Shown here piece after piece: positions 1 to 10,281 of a stretch of 64,000 nt of DNA. The position numbers and the translations under genes are program-made. Origin of the DNA: Erythrobacter sp. (GTDB lineage Bacteria; Pseudomonadota; Alphaproteobacteria; Sphingomonadales; Sphingomonadaceae); contig JAACTC010000007.1 of assembly GCA_009993635.1 (NCBI GenBank), positions 1 through 64,000 of the forward strand, in the 5' to 3' direction. The stretch's first letter is position 1; every line of letters begins with the position of its first letter. The notes under the pieces are model-generated. The model was given only the letters and a program-made list of their open reading frames with translations, searched no databases and was not told the DNA's origin.

Positions 1-352
<352 letters not shown>

Positions 353-726
353 GTGTCACTCACCTACCAGGCACGATCCGAAGATCGCAAACCCGACAAG
401 CAAGAGTTCAAGGAGCCGATACCTGCACTGTCAAACGTAATGGATACGAATGAACATGCATCATCTGTGGGAAACGTGGAGTTTCCCATGGATGTGGCGT
501 CGGCTTAGTTATACCGGTTACTGCGACCTTAAACTTCGCAGACCGGGCGCCGTCGCCCACATGTCCCTTCATCAATAACCAACAATTTCAAAGAGCCGCC
601 AAAAGCAAGAGGCGGACAGTCAGTGATCCCCGACCTGATGACCGGGGGACGGCCTGTCCGACAATGTTGGCGACCGATGCGGTGGGCGGTGGAAGCCGCC
701 AGCGCCGCGTCGGTGAGCTCCATCTA
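353..726 (-). promoter_or_regulatory. rRNA operon leader region
   Basis: About 360 nt separate the candidate rrn promoter from the 16S 5' end. No convincing gene lies here; short open frames in the stretch are incidental. The leader holds a perfect 7-bp hairpin at 469-487 (GGGAAAC/GTTTCCC, 5-nt loop) and a GC-rich inverted stretch near 625-660. Such leaders usually carry RNase III processing stems and antitermination signals, but I could not pin down a boxA. Confidence 0.6.
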
Positions 727-749
727 GGCGGGGGTCGGGATTCGGGCAA
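721..749 (-). promoter_or_regulatory. candidate rrn promoter
   Basis: On the minus strand TTGCCC (744-749) is followed after exactly 17 nt by TAGATG (721-726). An A/T-rich tract lies upstream at 751-810 and could act as an UP element. Orientation and distance suit the rRNA operon. The assignment rests on spacing and context only. Confidence 0.5.
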
Positions 750-943
750 GAACTTTTTTCAAATATCTGAAATGAATTGCTCAAACATCTGATTCTAAAG
801 CGATATTTCTGCCTGTTTGAGCCATGGCCAAACCTTGGTCGAGCAACCACCGGGCGGCGAATCTGGCTCCAAAGCCTGATTCCACGGTGAATTGGGGGGT
901 GAATCGCCCCGTTTGGCAAACGTATCTTTACCCTGAAGCGCCT

Positions 944-1915
944 ATGCGGGTGGTCGAAATGGTCGATCCCACCCCTCCCCACCCTCACGCAGGGTCTGAG
1001 CGCGCGCGCAAAAGCGCACGCGAGCATGCTCCTACGCGCGCGGGATCTATATATGGGGACACGCCGGAGCTCTCCATCGTCCTGCCCGTGCACAATGGTG
1101 AGGCCTTCCTGGCCCAAGCGATCGAATCGATTCTCGCGCAGAGCTTCACCGATTTCGAGCTGATCGCGGTCGACGATTGTTCGGACGATTCGTCGCCGGC
1201 AATCCTCGCGCGTTACGCCGCGCGGGATTTGCGGATGCACATCGTTACCCTCGATAGCAACGTCAGGCTGCCGGGCGCACTCAACGCAGGCTTCGCACAG
1301 GCGCGTGGGCAATGGCTGAGCTGGACCTCGGACGACAACATCCTGCACCCGGCCATGCTGACGACCTTGCTCGGCAAGCGAAACCGACAGTCCGGGGCCG
1401 ACATACTCTATGCAGGCTACCGCGTGATCGATGCACAGGGGCGTGGGATCGGGGAAGTCCGCGCCGAACCCGATGACCACTTGCTGGAACGCAATGTGGT
1501 CGGCTGCTGCTTCGTGTACCGGCGGGCAGTGCATGAAGAGCTGGGGGGCTACGACGAATCCCTGTTCGGGGTGGAGGACTACGACTTCTGGCTGCGCGCC
1601 GCCCGCGCGGGCTTCCGCCTGCAGCCGGTCGACGCACAGCTCTACGACTACCGGCGGCACGAGAGCAGCCTGACCGACCGGCGCTGGCACGATATCCGCG
1701 CAGGCGTGGAGCACGTCGTCGAGCGCGAGATCGAACACACCGCCGATTCCGGCCGTCGCGCACGCGGCTGGCTGACGCTGTTCACCGGCAATCCCTACCG
1801 GCCCACGCCTCGATTCCTTCTGAAGGCGCTGCGCGCGCGCCCATCGGTCGTCATTGCCCGCTGGCGCGACCTGCTGGGCTGGACCTGGCGTACCCTCGCC
1901 TGGCGGCTCAAATGA
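944..1915 (+). CDS. family 2 glycosyltransferase
   Basis: The protein is a predicted GT2 (GT-A fold) transferase of about 323 residues. It probably adds a sugar to a lipid-linked or surface glycan at the cytoplasmic membrane. The N-terminal nucleotide-binding start LSIVLPVHNGE is near residues 43-53, VDD near 76-78, and SDDN near 129-132 takes the DXD position; an ED pair follows in GVEDYDFW. The open frame extends upstream to 824, but the first 40 residues are unlike the family and lie next to the rrn promoter, so the ATG at 944 (or 959) is preferred; neither has a strong ribosome binding site. The gene overlaps the flippase by ATGA, so the pair is probably translated together in a small polysaccharide function. 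The acceptor is unknown. Confidence 0.82.
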   Translation: MRVVEMVDPTPPHPHAGSERARKSAREHAPTRAGSIYGDTPELSIVLPVHNGEAFLAQAIESILAQSFTDFELIAVDDCSDDSSPAILARYAARDLRMHIVTLDSNVRLPGALNAGFAQARGQWLSWTSDDNILHPAMLTTLLGKRNRQSGADILYAGYRVIDAQGRGIGEVRAEPDDHLLERNVVGCCFVYRRAVHEELGGYDESLFGVEDYDFWLRAARAGFRLQPVDAQLYDYRRHESSLTDRRWHDIRAGVEHVVEREIEHTADSGRRARGWLTLFTGNPYRPTPRFLLKALRARPSVVIARWRDLLGWTWRTLAWRLK

Positions 1916-3369
1916 GCCTGCTCGACTCTGTCCGTTCCGCGGTGGCCTGGCGTTCGGGCAGCCAGATCGTCGCCCAGATCATCACCTGGAGCGTGACGCT
2001 GGCGGTGGTGCGAATCCTCGATCCGGGCGACTATGGCCTGTTCGCGATGGGCCAGGTGGTCATTACCTTCCTGTCCTTCCTCAACGGCTATGGCTTTGCC
2101 AGCGCGCTGATCCAGCGCGAGACGATCGACCGGCAGATGATCCGGCAGACCTTCGGGATGCTGCTGCTGGTCAACGGCGTGCTGGCAGCGACGCAATACG
2201 CGCTCGCGCCGGTGGCGGCGGATTATTACGGGCAACCGATGGTCGAGCATTTGCTGCGCGTGCAGGTGCTGCTGTTCCTTTCGGTGCCCTTCGTCGCGAT
2301 GCCCGAAGTGCTGCTGATGCGCGAACTCGACTTCAAGAAACCTGCCGTGGTCAATGTGATCGCCGCGCTGATCTCGGCCGCGGTGGCATTGAGCTGCGCG
2401 CTTGCCGGGCTTGGCGTGTGGGCGCTGGTCTGGGCACCCATCGCCCTGTTCTGGACCCGCGCCATCGGGCTGACCCTCGCCGCGCGCTGCCTCGACTGGC
2501 CGAGTTTCGACTTCCGCGGCAGCCGGTACCTTTTCACCTATGGATCGTGGATGCTGGCGAGCCACTTTTGCTGGACCATCGCGACGCAGGCGGACATCTT
2601 CCTCGCGGGCAGCAGGCTCGATGCCCACCAGGTGGGCCTGTATGCAGAGGCGATCTTCCTCGTCACCATCGTCACCGCGCGGTTCATCCCGCCGCTCAAC
2701 GATGTGGCCTTCCCCAGCTTCGCCCGCCTGCAGTCCGACCGCGCGGCGCTCGCCCGCGCCTTCCTGAAGGCGGTGCGCCTGATCATGCTGGTGGTCAGCC
2801 CGATCTTCCTCGGGATGCACGCCGCGGCCGGGCCGCTGGTGCTGACCGCGTTCGGCGACAAGTGGGGGGAGATGGTCCCGATCGTCGCCACTCTGGCGCT
2901 CGCGATGCCCGCCTTCACGGTCTACATCCTGTTCGCGCCCGCCTTTAACGCCATCGACCGGCCAGACCTTTCGGCAAAGACCAGCGCGGTGGTTGCCGCG
3001 ATCCTGATCGGCGCCTTCCTGCTGGGGCTGCCCTATGGCGCGGCGGGCCTCGCGCGGGCGTGGGTCTTCGCCAGTCCGCTCTTGCCGCTCACCGCGCTCC
3101 TCATGGGCGCGCGCGCGCTGAGGATAGACGGACGGGGGCTGCTGGGTGCGGTGACGCCGGGCCTTGGCGCTGCATGCGGCATGGCGCTGGTTGTGCACGG
3201 GGTGGCAAGGGTTCTGCCCGAACTGGTCGCCCCGCTCGAACTGGCCATGCTCGTGAGCGCCGGTGCGGTGACCTATTTCGCGATCCTTTTCGCCCTGCGC
3301 CGCGAGATGCTGGCCGAGATCGTGGAGCTGGTGGTCCGCCGCCGGGAGGCGACCTCGCCAGCGGCCTGA
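1912..3369 (+). CDS. polysaccharide flippase (Wzx/MOP superfamily)
   Basis: The 485-residue, strongly hydrophobic protein has about 12 to 14 predicted membrane segments, the size and pattern of MOP-superfamily lipid-linked oligosaccharide flippases. It starts SLLDSVRSAVAWRSGSQI, as lipopolysaccharide-biosynthesis flippases often do, and has the family-like stretch VVRILDPGDYGLFAMG near residue 35. It would move a lipid-linked repeat unit across the inner membrane. The start codon overlaps the glycosyltransferase stop (ATGA). No polymerase or chain-length gene is nearby, so this is probably a satellite pair rather than a whole capsule locus. Confidence 0.85.
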   Translation: MSLLDSVRSAVAWRSGSQIVAQIITWSVTLAVVRILDPGDYGLFAMGQVVITFLSFLNGYGFASALIQRETIDRQMIRQTFGMLLLVNGVLAATQYALAPVAADYYGQPMVEHLLRVQVLLFLSVPFVAMPEVLLMRELDFKKPAVVNVIAALISAAVALSCALAGLGVWALVWAPIALFWTRAIGLTLAARCLDWPSFDFRGSRYLFTYGSWMLASHFCWTIATQADIFLAGSRLDAHQVGLYAEAIFLVTIVTARFIPPLNDVAFPSFARLQSDRAALARAFLKAVRLIMLVVSPIFLGMHAAAGPLVLTAFGDKWGEMVPIVATLALAMPAFTVYILFAPAFNAIDRPDLSAKTSAVVAAILIGAFLLGLPYGAAGLARAWVFASPLLPLTALLMGARALRIDGRGLLGAVTPGLGAACGMALVVHGVARVLPELVAPLELAMLVSAGAVTYFAILFALRREMLAEIVELVVRRREATSPAA

Positions 3370-3469
3370 ACCCTGCTGCCCGAACACGGCGCGCCCCGCG
3401 CCCGTTTTTGGCGAACGTCCCGACAGGTGGTATCAACTCTCTGCATAAAGGAGAGAGGACCGCGGTGAG

Positions 3470-4477
3470 ATGACACGGGGTGGCTTCGCGAAACTGGCAC
3501 TTTGTGCCGCGTCGGTCATGCTGGGTACGGGCCAGTCGCCGCCCGCGACTGATCCGGATCAGCCCACGCCGCCGCCTGCCGCCACCGACCTAGCCAGCCC
3601 TTCGCCAGCGCAGATCGACCGCGTGATGCTGGATGAAGACGGCAGCGACCGTTTCACCGTACCGGTGCGTATCGGCACGAACGGCCCCTACCCCTTCCTT
3701 ATCGATACCGGCGCGCAGGCGACCATCGTCAGCGAGAGGCTGGCGGCGAAGCTGGCGATACCCTCATCCGGCAGCGCGGTGATCGTCAGCACCGCCAGCA
3801 CCCGGCAGGTTCCGACCATTAGGCTGCCCGACCTCGCCTTTGCCAACCGCACCATCCCACCCCTGGATGCGCCGATGCTGCAATTCCATCATCTGGGGGT
3901 AGACGGGATCCTCGGGCTCGACGCCTTGCAGGATCTGCGGGTGCTGATCGACTTTCGCGATGGCCACATGGATGTGGTCGATGCGCGCGATAAAAAGCCA
4001 GACGGGCGGTTCGACATTATCGTGCGCGCGCGGGCGATAAAGGGGCACATGATCATTGCCGATGCGCGGATCGACGGCATCCGCACGGCGGTGATCATCG
4101 ACACCGGGGCGCAGATTTCGGTCGGCAATTTCGCCTTGCGTGACAGGATGCGGAGCCGCGACCTGGGCGAAGTCGCCGGGATCGACGTTCTGGGGACCGA
4201 CTATTCGGGTCGCGTATCCTTCGCGCGCAGGGTCGATCTTGGCCGCCTGCAAATGGGCAACCTTCCGATCGCCTTCGTCGAAAGCCCCGCCTTCGCGCAG
4301 CTGGGCTATTCCGACACTCCGGCTCTGCTGCTCGGCGTGGGCAGCATGCGACAGCTCGATCGGGTCGCGATCGACTTCGTGCGCCGGTCGGTGCTGTTCG
4401 ACATTCCCGACGATGTCATGCGCCGGGCGCTGCCGGCCAGCCTCGATCGGCGGCGCACGTATGCCACCGCACCATAG
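3470..4477 (+). CDS. retropepsin-like aspartyl protease with two DTG motifs
   Basis: The 335-residue protein starts with a short hydrophobic signal-like segment, then a Pro/Ala-rich linker. Two retropepsin-type half-domains follow: LIDTGAQATIV with DTG at 79-81, and VIIDTGAQISVG with DTG at 211-213. Two catalytic motifs in one chain suggest that it can form the active site without dimerising. A purine-rich GGAGAG lies upstream of the ATG. It probably acts in the periplasm or on the membrane; the substrate is unknown. The next gene, an Atm1-like exporter, starts 48 nt downstream on the same strand, but no functional link is evident. Confidence 0.8.
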   Translation: MTRGGFAKLALCAASVMLGTGQSPPATDPDQPTPPPAATDLASPSPAQIDRVMLDEDGSDRFTVPVRIGTNGPYPFLIDTGAQATIVSERLAAKLAIPSSGSAVIVSTASTRQVPTIRLPDLAFANRTIPPLDAPMLQFHHLGVDGILGLDALQDLRVLIDFRDGHMDVVDARDKKPDGRFDIIVRARAIKGHMIIADARIDGIRTAVIIDTGAQISVGNFALRDRMRSRDLGEVAGIDVLGTDYSGRVSFARRVDLGRLQMGNLPIAFVESPAFAQLGYSDTPALLLGVGSMRQLDRVAIDFVRRSVLFDIPDDVMRRALPASLDRRRTYATAP

Positions 4478-4525
4478 CCTTGCGCCTTGTGCTGGACGTG
4501 CCGGGTGACCAAATGCTGATCCTCG

Positions 4526-6334
4526 ATGGGACCAGCAGATAGCCAGAACACCGGCCGGGACGACCGGCCAACGCCAGAGGGCTGGCCGACGCTCAAGCGT
4601 TTCCTGCCTTATCTCTGGCCGAAGGATCGCACCGATCTGCGCGTCCGGATCGTGATCGCACTGCTGCTGGTGCTGGTGGCCAAGGGCGTCACACTGGCCC
4701 TGCCCTATGCCTATCGCGCCGCAGTCGACGCGATGACGACGCCCGCCAACACCGCGGCAATGGTCGCGATCTCTTTCGTCGTCGCCTATTCCGCCGGTCG
4801 CTTCGCCAGCGTCATGTTCGACAATGTGCGCAACATGATCTTCGAGCGCGTCGGCCAGGACGCGACCCGGCAGTTCGCCGAAGACGTGTTCCGCCGTCTG
4901 CACCAGCTGTCGCTGCGCTTCCACCTGTCGCGCCGCACGGGCGAGGTCACCAAGACGGTCGAGCGTGGCACGAAAAGCATCGACACGATGCTCTATTTCC
5001 TGCTGTTCAACATCGCGCCCACGGTGATCGAGCTGATCGCGGTGGCGGTGATCTTCTACCTCAACTTCGGCCTTGGCCTGGTCGCGGCGACTGCGGTGAC
5101 GGTGATCGCCTATATCGCGGTGACCCAGATCATCACCGAATGGCGCACCAAGCTGCGGCGGGAGATGAACGATCTGGACGGGCACGCGCTCGCCCGGGCG
5201 GTCGATTCGCTGCTGAACTACGAGACTGTGAAGTATTTCGGCGCGGAAGCGCGCGAGCACGAACGCTACGCCACGGCCGCGCGGCAATATTCCGAAGCGG
5301 CAATCAAATCCGATTCCTCGCTCGGCCTGCTCAACATCGCGCAGGCGCTGATCATGAACCTGCTGATGGCGGGTGCGATGGCCTATACCGTTTGGGGATG
5401 GAGCCGGGGCAACCTGACCACCGGCGATCTGGTGTTCGTGAACACCTACCTGACCCAGCTTTTCCGCCCGCTCGACATGCTCGGCTTCGTCTACCGCACG
5501 ATCCGGCAGGGCCTGATCGACATGGCGGCGATGTTCCGCCTGATCGATGCCGACGTCGAGGTGGAAGACGCGCCCGGCGCGCCCGCGCTGCACATCGAAC
5601 GGCCCGCGATCCGGTTCGAAAACGTGCATTTCGGGTACGAGGACGACCGGACCATCCTCGACGGGCTCGATTTCGAGATCGCGGCGGGCGAAACCGTGGC
5701 GCTGGTCGGCCCATCGGGCGCGGGCAAGAGCACCATCGCCCGGCTGATGTTCCGCTTCTACGATCCGCGCTCGGGCCGCATCCTGATCGACGGGCAGGAC
5801 ATCGCGCAGGTAACGCAGGAAAGCCTGCGCGCCAGCATCGGCATCGTGCCCCAGGACAGCGTGCTGTTCAACGACACCATCGGCTACAATATCGGTTATG
5901 GGCGCGCGGACGCGCATGAAGCCACGATCCGCGAGGCGGCACGCGGTGCCGCCATCCTGCCATTCATCGAAAGCCTGCCCGATGGCTTCGATACGCAGGT
6001 GGGCGAGCGCGGCCTCAAGCTATCGGGCGGCGAGAAGCAGCGGGTCGCCATCGCGCGCACGCTGCTGAAAGACCCGCCGATCGTGATCCTGGACGAGGCG
6101 ACCAGCGCGCTCGATTCCCGCACCGAGCAGGAAATCCTCGCCACACTCAACCGCGTGGCGCGCGGGCGCACCACGCTGGCCATCGCGCACCGCCTTTCGA
6201 CCATCGCCGATGCGGACCGCATTCTGGTGCTGGAGGACGGGCGGCTGGCAGAACAGGGCCGCCACGCGGACCTGCTCCGCCGTGACGGCCTCTACGCCGA
6301 AATGTGGGCGCGCCAGCAGGCCGACGCCGAATAG
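4526..6334 (+). CDS. Atm1-type ABC exporter (fused permease/ATPase)
   Basis: The 602-residue half-transporter has an N-terminal six-helix ABC exporter domain (about 40-340) and a C-terminal ATPase with Walker A GPSGAGKST at 395-403, signature LSGGE at 499-503 and Walker B IVILDE at 519-524. Length and the opening WPTLKRFLPYLWP match the Atm1/ABCB7/HMT1 group; a structurally known member comes from the sphingomonad Novosphingobium. The family exports glutathione conjugates or glutathione-polysulfide and is linked to heavy-metal detoxification and Fe-S supply. It would act as a homodimer in the inner membrane. The start has no obvious ribosome binding site, so an alternative nearby start is possible. 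Confidence 0.93.
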   Translation: MGPADSQNTGRDDRPTPEGWPTLKRFLPYLWPKDRTDLRVRIVIALLLVLVAKGVTLALPYAYRAAVDAMTTPANTAAMVAISFVVAYSAGRFASVMFDNVRNMIFERVGQDATRQFAEDVFRRLHQLSLRFHLSRRTGEVTKTVERGTKSIDTMLYFLLFNIAPTVIELIAVAVIFYLNFGLGLVAATAVTVIAYIAVTQIITEWRTKLRREMNDLDGHALARAVDSLLNYETVKYFGAEAREHERYATAARQYSEAAIKSDSSLGLLNIAQALIMNLLMAGAMAYTVWGWSRGNLTTGDLVFVNTYLTQLFRPLDMLGFVYRTIRQGLIDMAAMFRLIDADVEVEDAPGAPALHIERPAIRFENVHFGYEDDRTILDGLDFEIAAGETVALVGPSGAGKSTIARLMFRFYDPRSGRILIDGQDIAQVTQESLRASIGIVPQDSVLFNDTIGYNIGYGRADAHEATIREAARGAAILPFIESLPDGFDTQVGERGLKLSGGEKQRVAIARTLLKDPPIVILDEATSALDSRTEQEILATLNRVARGRTTLAIAHRLSTIADADRILVLEDGRLAEQGRHADLLRRDGLYAEMWARQQADAE

Positions 6335-6335
6335 G

Positions 6336-7298
6336 TCAGGGTGCGCAGATACGCGCGTAGAGCGCCCGGTGGTCGGACCCGTTATTCGGCAGAACCTCGA
6401 ATTCCTGCAATTCCAGATCGCCTTTCAGCATCAACTGGTCCAGCGGCCAGCCGGCCGCCACGAAAACTGCTGGAAAGGTGGGATAGGTGCCCCGCCCGAT
6501 CCGTGGATCGCGCCATTGCCCCGTCCCGCGAAACTTGGTTGTCGTGCGCGACCACGGCACATCGTTGAAATCGCCGACAACGACCGCGTTCGGCAGCCGG
6601 TCAGGCGTCTGCGTGCCCGCATTGACGATATTCTCATCGCGCATCTGCGTATTCCACGTCGGCAATGGGGGCTTGGGATGAAGGCCGATGATCTCCACCG
6701 GCTGCGTGCCCGGCTGCACCGTGGCATATAGCGTGGGCGTGTCGCGATGCGTATTCTCGACGATATTCGTTTTGCGCACCGGAAGCCGGGTGGCAAAAAC
6801 CAGCCCGAAGGCGTGGGGTTGGGGATGCCGATCCACATGAGGATAGTCGGCCAGCAGGGGTTCGAGCTGATCGATCCAAGCCTGATCCGTTTCCATGAGG
6901 AAAAGGACATCGGGATCGATCTGCCGGATCTGCTCGGCAACCTGCGCGTACCCGTCGTTCTTGACCTTCACGTTCACCGACATGATCGAAAAACAGCGTG
7001 CACCGGGCGCCTGAGGCCCCTCGGCGTAGGACACCTGCGTCCCGGCAAGGAAGGTGTAGGGCCAGATGCGCCAGATGTTGATCGCGATGACCAGGCCAAG
7101 AAGCGCCACCGTCAGCCAACGCCAGCGAAACTTCACGAATAGCGCGGCCAGCAGCAGGACCGCAGCGAGGTAGGACACCGGCTCGCGGACCAGATCGAGA
7201 GTGCGCACGAACCAGGCATCGGTGTTGGAAAGCGACACGAGCAACGCGATCAGTATTGCGGCGGCGAGGCCGAGCAAGATGTAACCCACCACTTTCAT
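6336..7298 (-). CDS. membrane-anchored endonuclease/exonuclease/phosphatase family protein
   Basis: The 320-residue protein has about three hydrophobic segments in the first 95 residues, then an EEP (DNase I-like) domain. Visible motifs are SVNVK for the first strand, METD for the metal-binding Glu, GDFNDVPWS, and the C-terminal GSDHRAL with catalytic Asp-His. The domain probably faces the periplasm and hydrolyses a phosphodiester or phosphomonoester; the substrate cannot be told from sequence. The gene is convergent with the Atm1-like exporter, with a gap of one base. It is divergent from the SulP gene with about 175 nt between them. Confidence 0.82.
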   Translation of the reverse strand: MKVVGYILLGLAAAILIALLVSLSNTDAWFVRTLDLVREPVSYLAAVLLLAALFVKFRWRWLTVALLGLVIAINIWRIWPYTFLAGTQVSYAEGPQAPGARCFSIMSVNVKVKNDGYAQVAEQIRQIDPDVLFLMETDQAWIDQLEPLLADYPHVDRHPQPHAFGLVFATRLPVRKTNIVENTHRDTPTLYATVQPGTQPVEIIGLHPKPPLPTWNTQMRDENIVNAGTQTPDRLPNAVVVGDFNDVPWSRTTTKFRGTGQWRDPRIGRGTYPTFPAVFVAAGWPLDQLMLKGDLELQEFEVLPNNGSDHRALYARICAP

Positions 7299-7473
7299 CG
7301 GTCATTCTCCATGCGTTCGGCCCTTGGTGGCGAGGGCTCGGCCTCGGCCTGTAGCCGGGCGAATGCGACGCTTTCAATGCCCGTCATTCGATCGCGCCGG
7401 AAACGCCGGAGGGTTGTGTTGCATCGCAGCATGGGGCACTGGGCAGCCTTCCGATCAAACGAGTGGATTTCCC

Positions 7474-9009
7474 ATGACGCCCAGCACCGGCGCGAGCGCG
7501 CACGCCAGCAAGACAGTCCGATGGAAGAGCGAATGGTTCGGCAACATCCGGGCCGATGTGCTCGCGGGCATCGTCGTCGCGCTGGCGCTGATCCCCGAGG
7601 CGATCGGCTTCTCGATCATCGCAGGGGTGGACCCGCGCGTTGGCCTCTATGCCTCGGTCGCGATCGCGATGGTTATCGCGTTTACCGGCGGGCGCCCCGG
7701 CATGATCTCCGCCGCGACTGCTGCCGTGGCCGTGGTGGTGGTGCCGCTGGTGCGCGATCATGGCGTCGAATATCTGTTCGCCGCGACGATCCTGATGGGC
7801 ATCTTTCAGCTCATCGCTGCGCTGCTGAAACTCAACCTGCTGATGCAGTTCGTCAGCCGTTCGGTCATCACGGGTTTCGTCAACGCGCTCGCGATCCTGA
7901 TCTTCATGGCGCAGCTGCCGCAGCTCGATCCCACGAACGAGGGCGTCAACTGGATCACCTATGCGATGGTCGCGGGTGGCCTTGCGATGATCTACCTCGT
8001 GCCCCGCCTGACCACCGCGATCCCCAGCCCGCTGATAGCGATCATCGTGCTTACCTGCCTCTCGCTATGGCTCGGTTCGCCGGTCAACACCGTCAGCGAC
8101 ATGGGCGAGCTCCCGCAGGGCCTGCCCTTCTTCATGCTGCCCGACGTGCCGCTGACCTGGGAGACGCTGGCGATCATCGCACCGTACTCGCTCACCATGG
8201 CGGCGGTCGGCCTGCTCGAAAGCCTGCTCACCGCGCAGATCGTCGACGACATGACGCACACCGGCAGCGACAAGCAGCGCGAGAGCGGCGGACAGGGCAT
8301 CGCCAATATCGTCGCCGCGCTGTTCGGCGGCATGGGCGGCTGCGCGATGATCGGCCAGTCGGTCATCAACGTGACCAGCGGCGGGCGCGGACGGCTTTCC
8401 ACCTTCGTTGCGGGCCTGGCGCTGCTGATCATGCTCGTCCTGCTGGGCGGGATCGTGGGCCAGGTGCCGATGCCCGCGCTGGTCGCGATCATGATCATGG
8501 TCTCCATCGGCACATTCAGCTGGAACTCGATCCCCAACCTGCGCGTGCACCCGTGGCAAAGCTCGATGGTGATGTTCGTCACCGTCGCGGTGGTGGTGTT
8601 CACCCATAACCTCGCCATCGGCGTGCTGGTGGGCGTGCTGCTGTCGGGCATCTTCTTCGTCCAGAAGGTGATGCACATGTTCGAGGTGGAGCGGACCAAG
8701 GACGGCGACACCGCCACCTACACCGCGCATGGCGAAATCTTCTTCGGCAGCGTCGCCCGGTTCGAGGCGGCACTGGGCCCGGAAAGCCTGCAGCCCGATC
8801 CTGCCGACCACGTCATCATCGACGTCACCCGCGCGCACTTCTGGGACATTTCCGCCATCGGCGCGCTCGACAAGGTGGTCGAGCGGATGCGGATGCACGG
8901 GCGCAGCGTGCAGGTGGTGGGGCTGAACGAAGCCAGCGCCGATCTGGTCGACCGCCACGGCGCGACCGACCGCACGGGCGTGGAAATCGGCCTCGCCCCG
9001 CACCCCTGA
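7474..9009 (+). CDS. SulP-family anion transporter with STAS domain
   Basis: The 511-residue protein has a SulP/SLC26 membrane domain (about residues 25-400, with the entry signature [20 protein letters not shown]). A C-terminal STAS domain follows, with [20 protein letters not shown]. Family members carry sulfate, bicarbonate or other anions; the short STAS and the overall pattern recall bicarbonate/sulfate types, but the substrate is undetermined. The frame is open further upstream, but the ATG at 7474 begins a normal cytoplasmic leader and is preferred. The gene is convergent with the following MFS gene (5-nt gap). Confidence 0.88.
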   Translation: MTPSTGASAHASKTVRWKSEWFGNIRADVLAGIVVALALIPEAIGFSIIAGVDPRVGLYASVAIAMVIAFTGGRPGMISAATAAVAVVVVPLVRDHGVEYLFAATILMGIFQLIAALLKLNLLMQFVSRSVITGFVNALAILIFMAQLPQLDPTNEGVNWITYAMVAGGLAMIYLVPRLTTAIPSPLIAIIVLTCLSLWLGSPVNTVSDMGELPQGLPFFMLPDVPLTWETLAIIAPYSLTMAAVGLLESLLTAQIVDDMTHTGSDKQRESGGQGIANIVAALFGGMGGCAMIGQSVINVTSGGRGRLSTFVAGLALLIMLVLLGGIVGQVPMPALVAIMIMVSIGTFSWNSIPNLRVHPWQSSMVMFVTVAVVVFTHNLAIGVLVGVLLSGIFFVQKVMHMFEVERTKDGDTATYTAHGEIFFGSVARFEAALGPESLQPDPADHVIIDVTRAHFWDISAIGALDKVVERMRMHGRSVQVVGLNEASADLVDRHGATDRTGVEIGLAPHP

Positions 9010-9014
9010 CGGGC

Positions 9015-10217
9015 TCAGCCGGTCGGCTGATCCCGGTCGCCGTATAGCCGGTAACCCACGTAAGACAGCACGGTAAGGCAGACGCAGCTGGCGAGGATGG
9101 CGAGCGCCGTCCCCGTCCAGCCATACGCCTCGAACAGCGCGGTGCCCGCAATGCTGCCCACCGCGCCGCCGAGGAACATCATAACGATGTAGATCGTGGT
9201 GAGGCGCGTGCGCAGCTCCGGCTCCTGCGAAAGGAAGGTCATCCGGCTGGTGACGTCGATTGCCGGGCCGACGATATTGCCGATCAGGATCGGGATCATC
9301 AGCAGCCACAGATTGTCGCCGAAGGGCAGCAGCAGCGCGATGCCCAGCGCCTGGACGATGGCATAGCCGACACGCGCCTTGCGCGGCCCGATCCGGTCCG
9401 CCAGCCGGCCCCAGTAGGGCGTCGAGAACACGCTGACTGCCGCGAACCCGGCCAGATAGCCGACCACATCGGTGCCGTAGCCCATCTCCGGCCCGGTCAG
9501 ATGCAGCGCCAGCCCCAGCCACAGCGCGATGAACTGGCCAAAGCCGATCCCCTGAATCGCACCCGACAGCAGGATCTCGCGCCGGTCGCGCGCCAGCGCC
9601 AGCAGCGAGGCGATTAGTTTTGCGTAAGGCAGGCGGCTCGCGTCCCGGTCGCGCACGCCCTTTTCCATGATGGTGGGCAGCGCGAGCGTGATCGCGATCA
9701 TCAGGCCGGTCGCGATCCAGTAGACCGCCCGCCAGCCGTAATATTCCGCGACCACCCCCGCCCCGACCCGCGCGACGAGGATGCCGAAGATCACGCCTGC
9801 GGTCAGCAGCGCGGTCACCTGGCCCAGCCGCTCGGGCGCGACGCGCTTCGATGCGTAGGCGGGCAGAAGGTAGGGCGCGATGGTGAAGAAGCCGAGCAAG
9901 GTCGAGCCGACCGTGAACAGCGTCAGCCCCTGCGCCAGCGTCATCACTATCAACCCGCCGCACTGGCCGATGGTGAACAGGATCGTCAGCGTGCGGTTGG
10001 AAAACCGGTCCCCCAGCGGCAGCAGCAGCAGGATGCCCAGCGCCAGCGCCAGCTGGTTGAGCGCCGGGACGAGGCCGATCTGCGCTGCGCTGACCCCGAA
10101 ATGCCGCGCGACGTCGCCGATGATGGGGTGGATGTAATAGGCGTTCGCGGTGACGACGGCGGCCGCGACGGCAAGCCAGTATTCCTGCGCGGTCGTGAGG
10201 CGGGTCGGTTCGGTCAT
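9015..10217 (-). CDS. MFS transporter, 12 TM
   Basis: The 400-residue protein has twelve predicted membrane segments in two halves. An MFS loop 2-3 signature (PLGDRFSNRTLT) lies near residue 85 and a matching loop (GRLADRIGPRKARVG) near residue 270. It resembles small sugar or drug exporters of the AraJ/YgaY-like type. It stands 64 nt downstream of the diguanylate cyclase gene on the same strand, so the two may be cotranscribed. Substrate unknown. Confidence 0.85.
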   Translation of the reverse strand: MTEPTRLTTAQEYWLAVAAAVVTANAYYIHPIIGDVARHFGVSAAQIGLVPALNQLALALGILLLLPLGDRFSNRTLTILFTIGQCGGLIVMTLAQGLTLFTVGSTLLGFFTIAPYLLPAYASKRVAPERLGQVTALLTAGVIFGILVARVGAGVVAEYYGWRAVYWIATGLMIAITLALPTIMEKGVRDRDASRLPYAKLIASLLALARDRREILLSGAIQGIGFGQFIALWLGLALHLTGPEMGYGTDVVGYLAGFAAVSVFSTPYWGRLADRIGPRKARVGYAIVQALGIALLLPFGDNLWLLMIPILIGNIVGPAIDVTSRMTFLSQEPELRTRLTTIYIVMMFLGGAVGSIAGTALFEAYGWTGTALAILASCVCLTVLSYVGYRLYGDRDQPTG

Positions 10218-10281
10218 GCGCGCCCGCCATCGGGTGCGGATGCAGCGCGGTCAAGCGGGCTGTGCAAACAGCCCGGCCCGA

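Noticed and set aside
469..487. Leader hairpin as an intrinsic terminator
   Set aside because: The 7-bp stem lacks a following U tract and lies within the rRNA leader, where processing or antitermination structures are expected.
824..943. Extension of the glycosyltransferase gene to an upstream ATG
   Set aside because: The extra 40 residues do not fit the family and overlap the region next to the rrn promoter; no ribosome binding site favours it.
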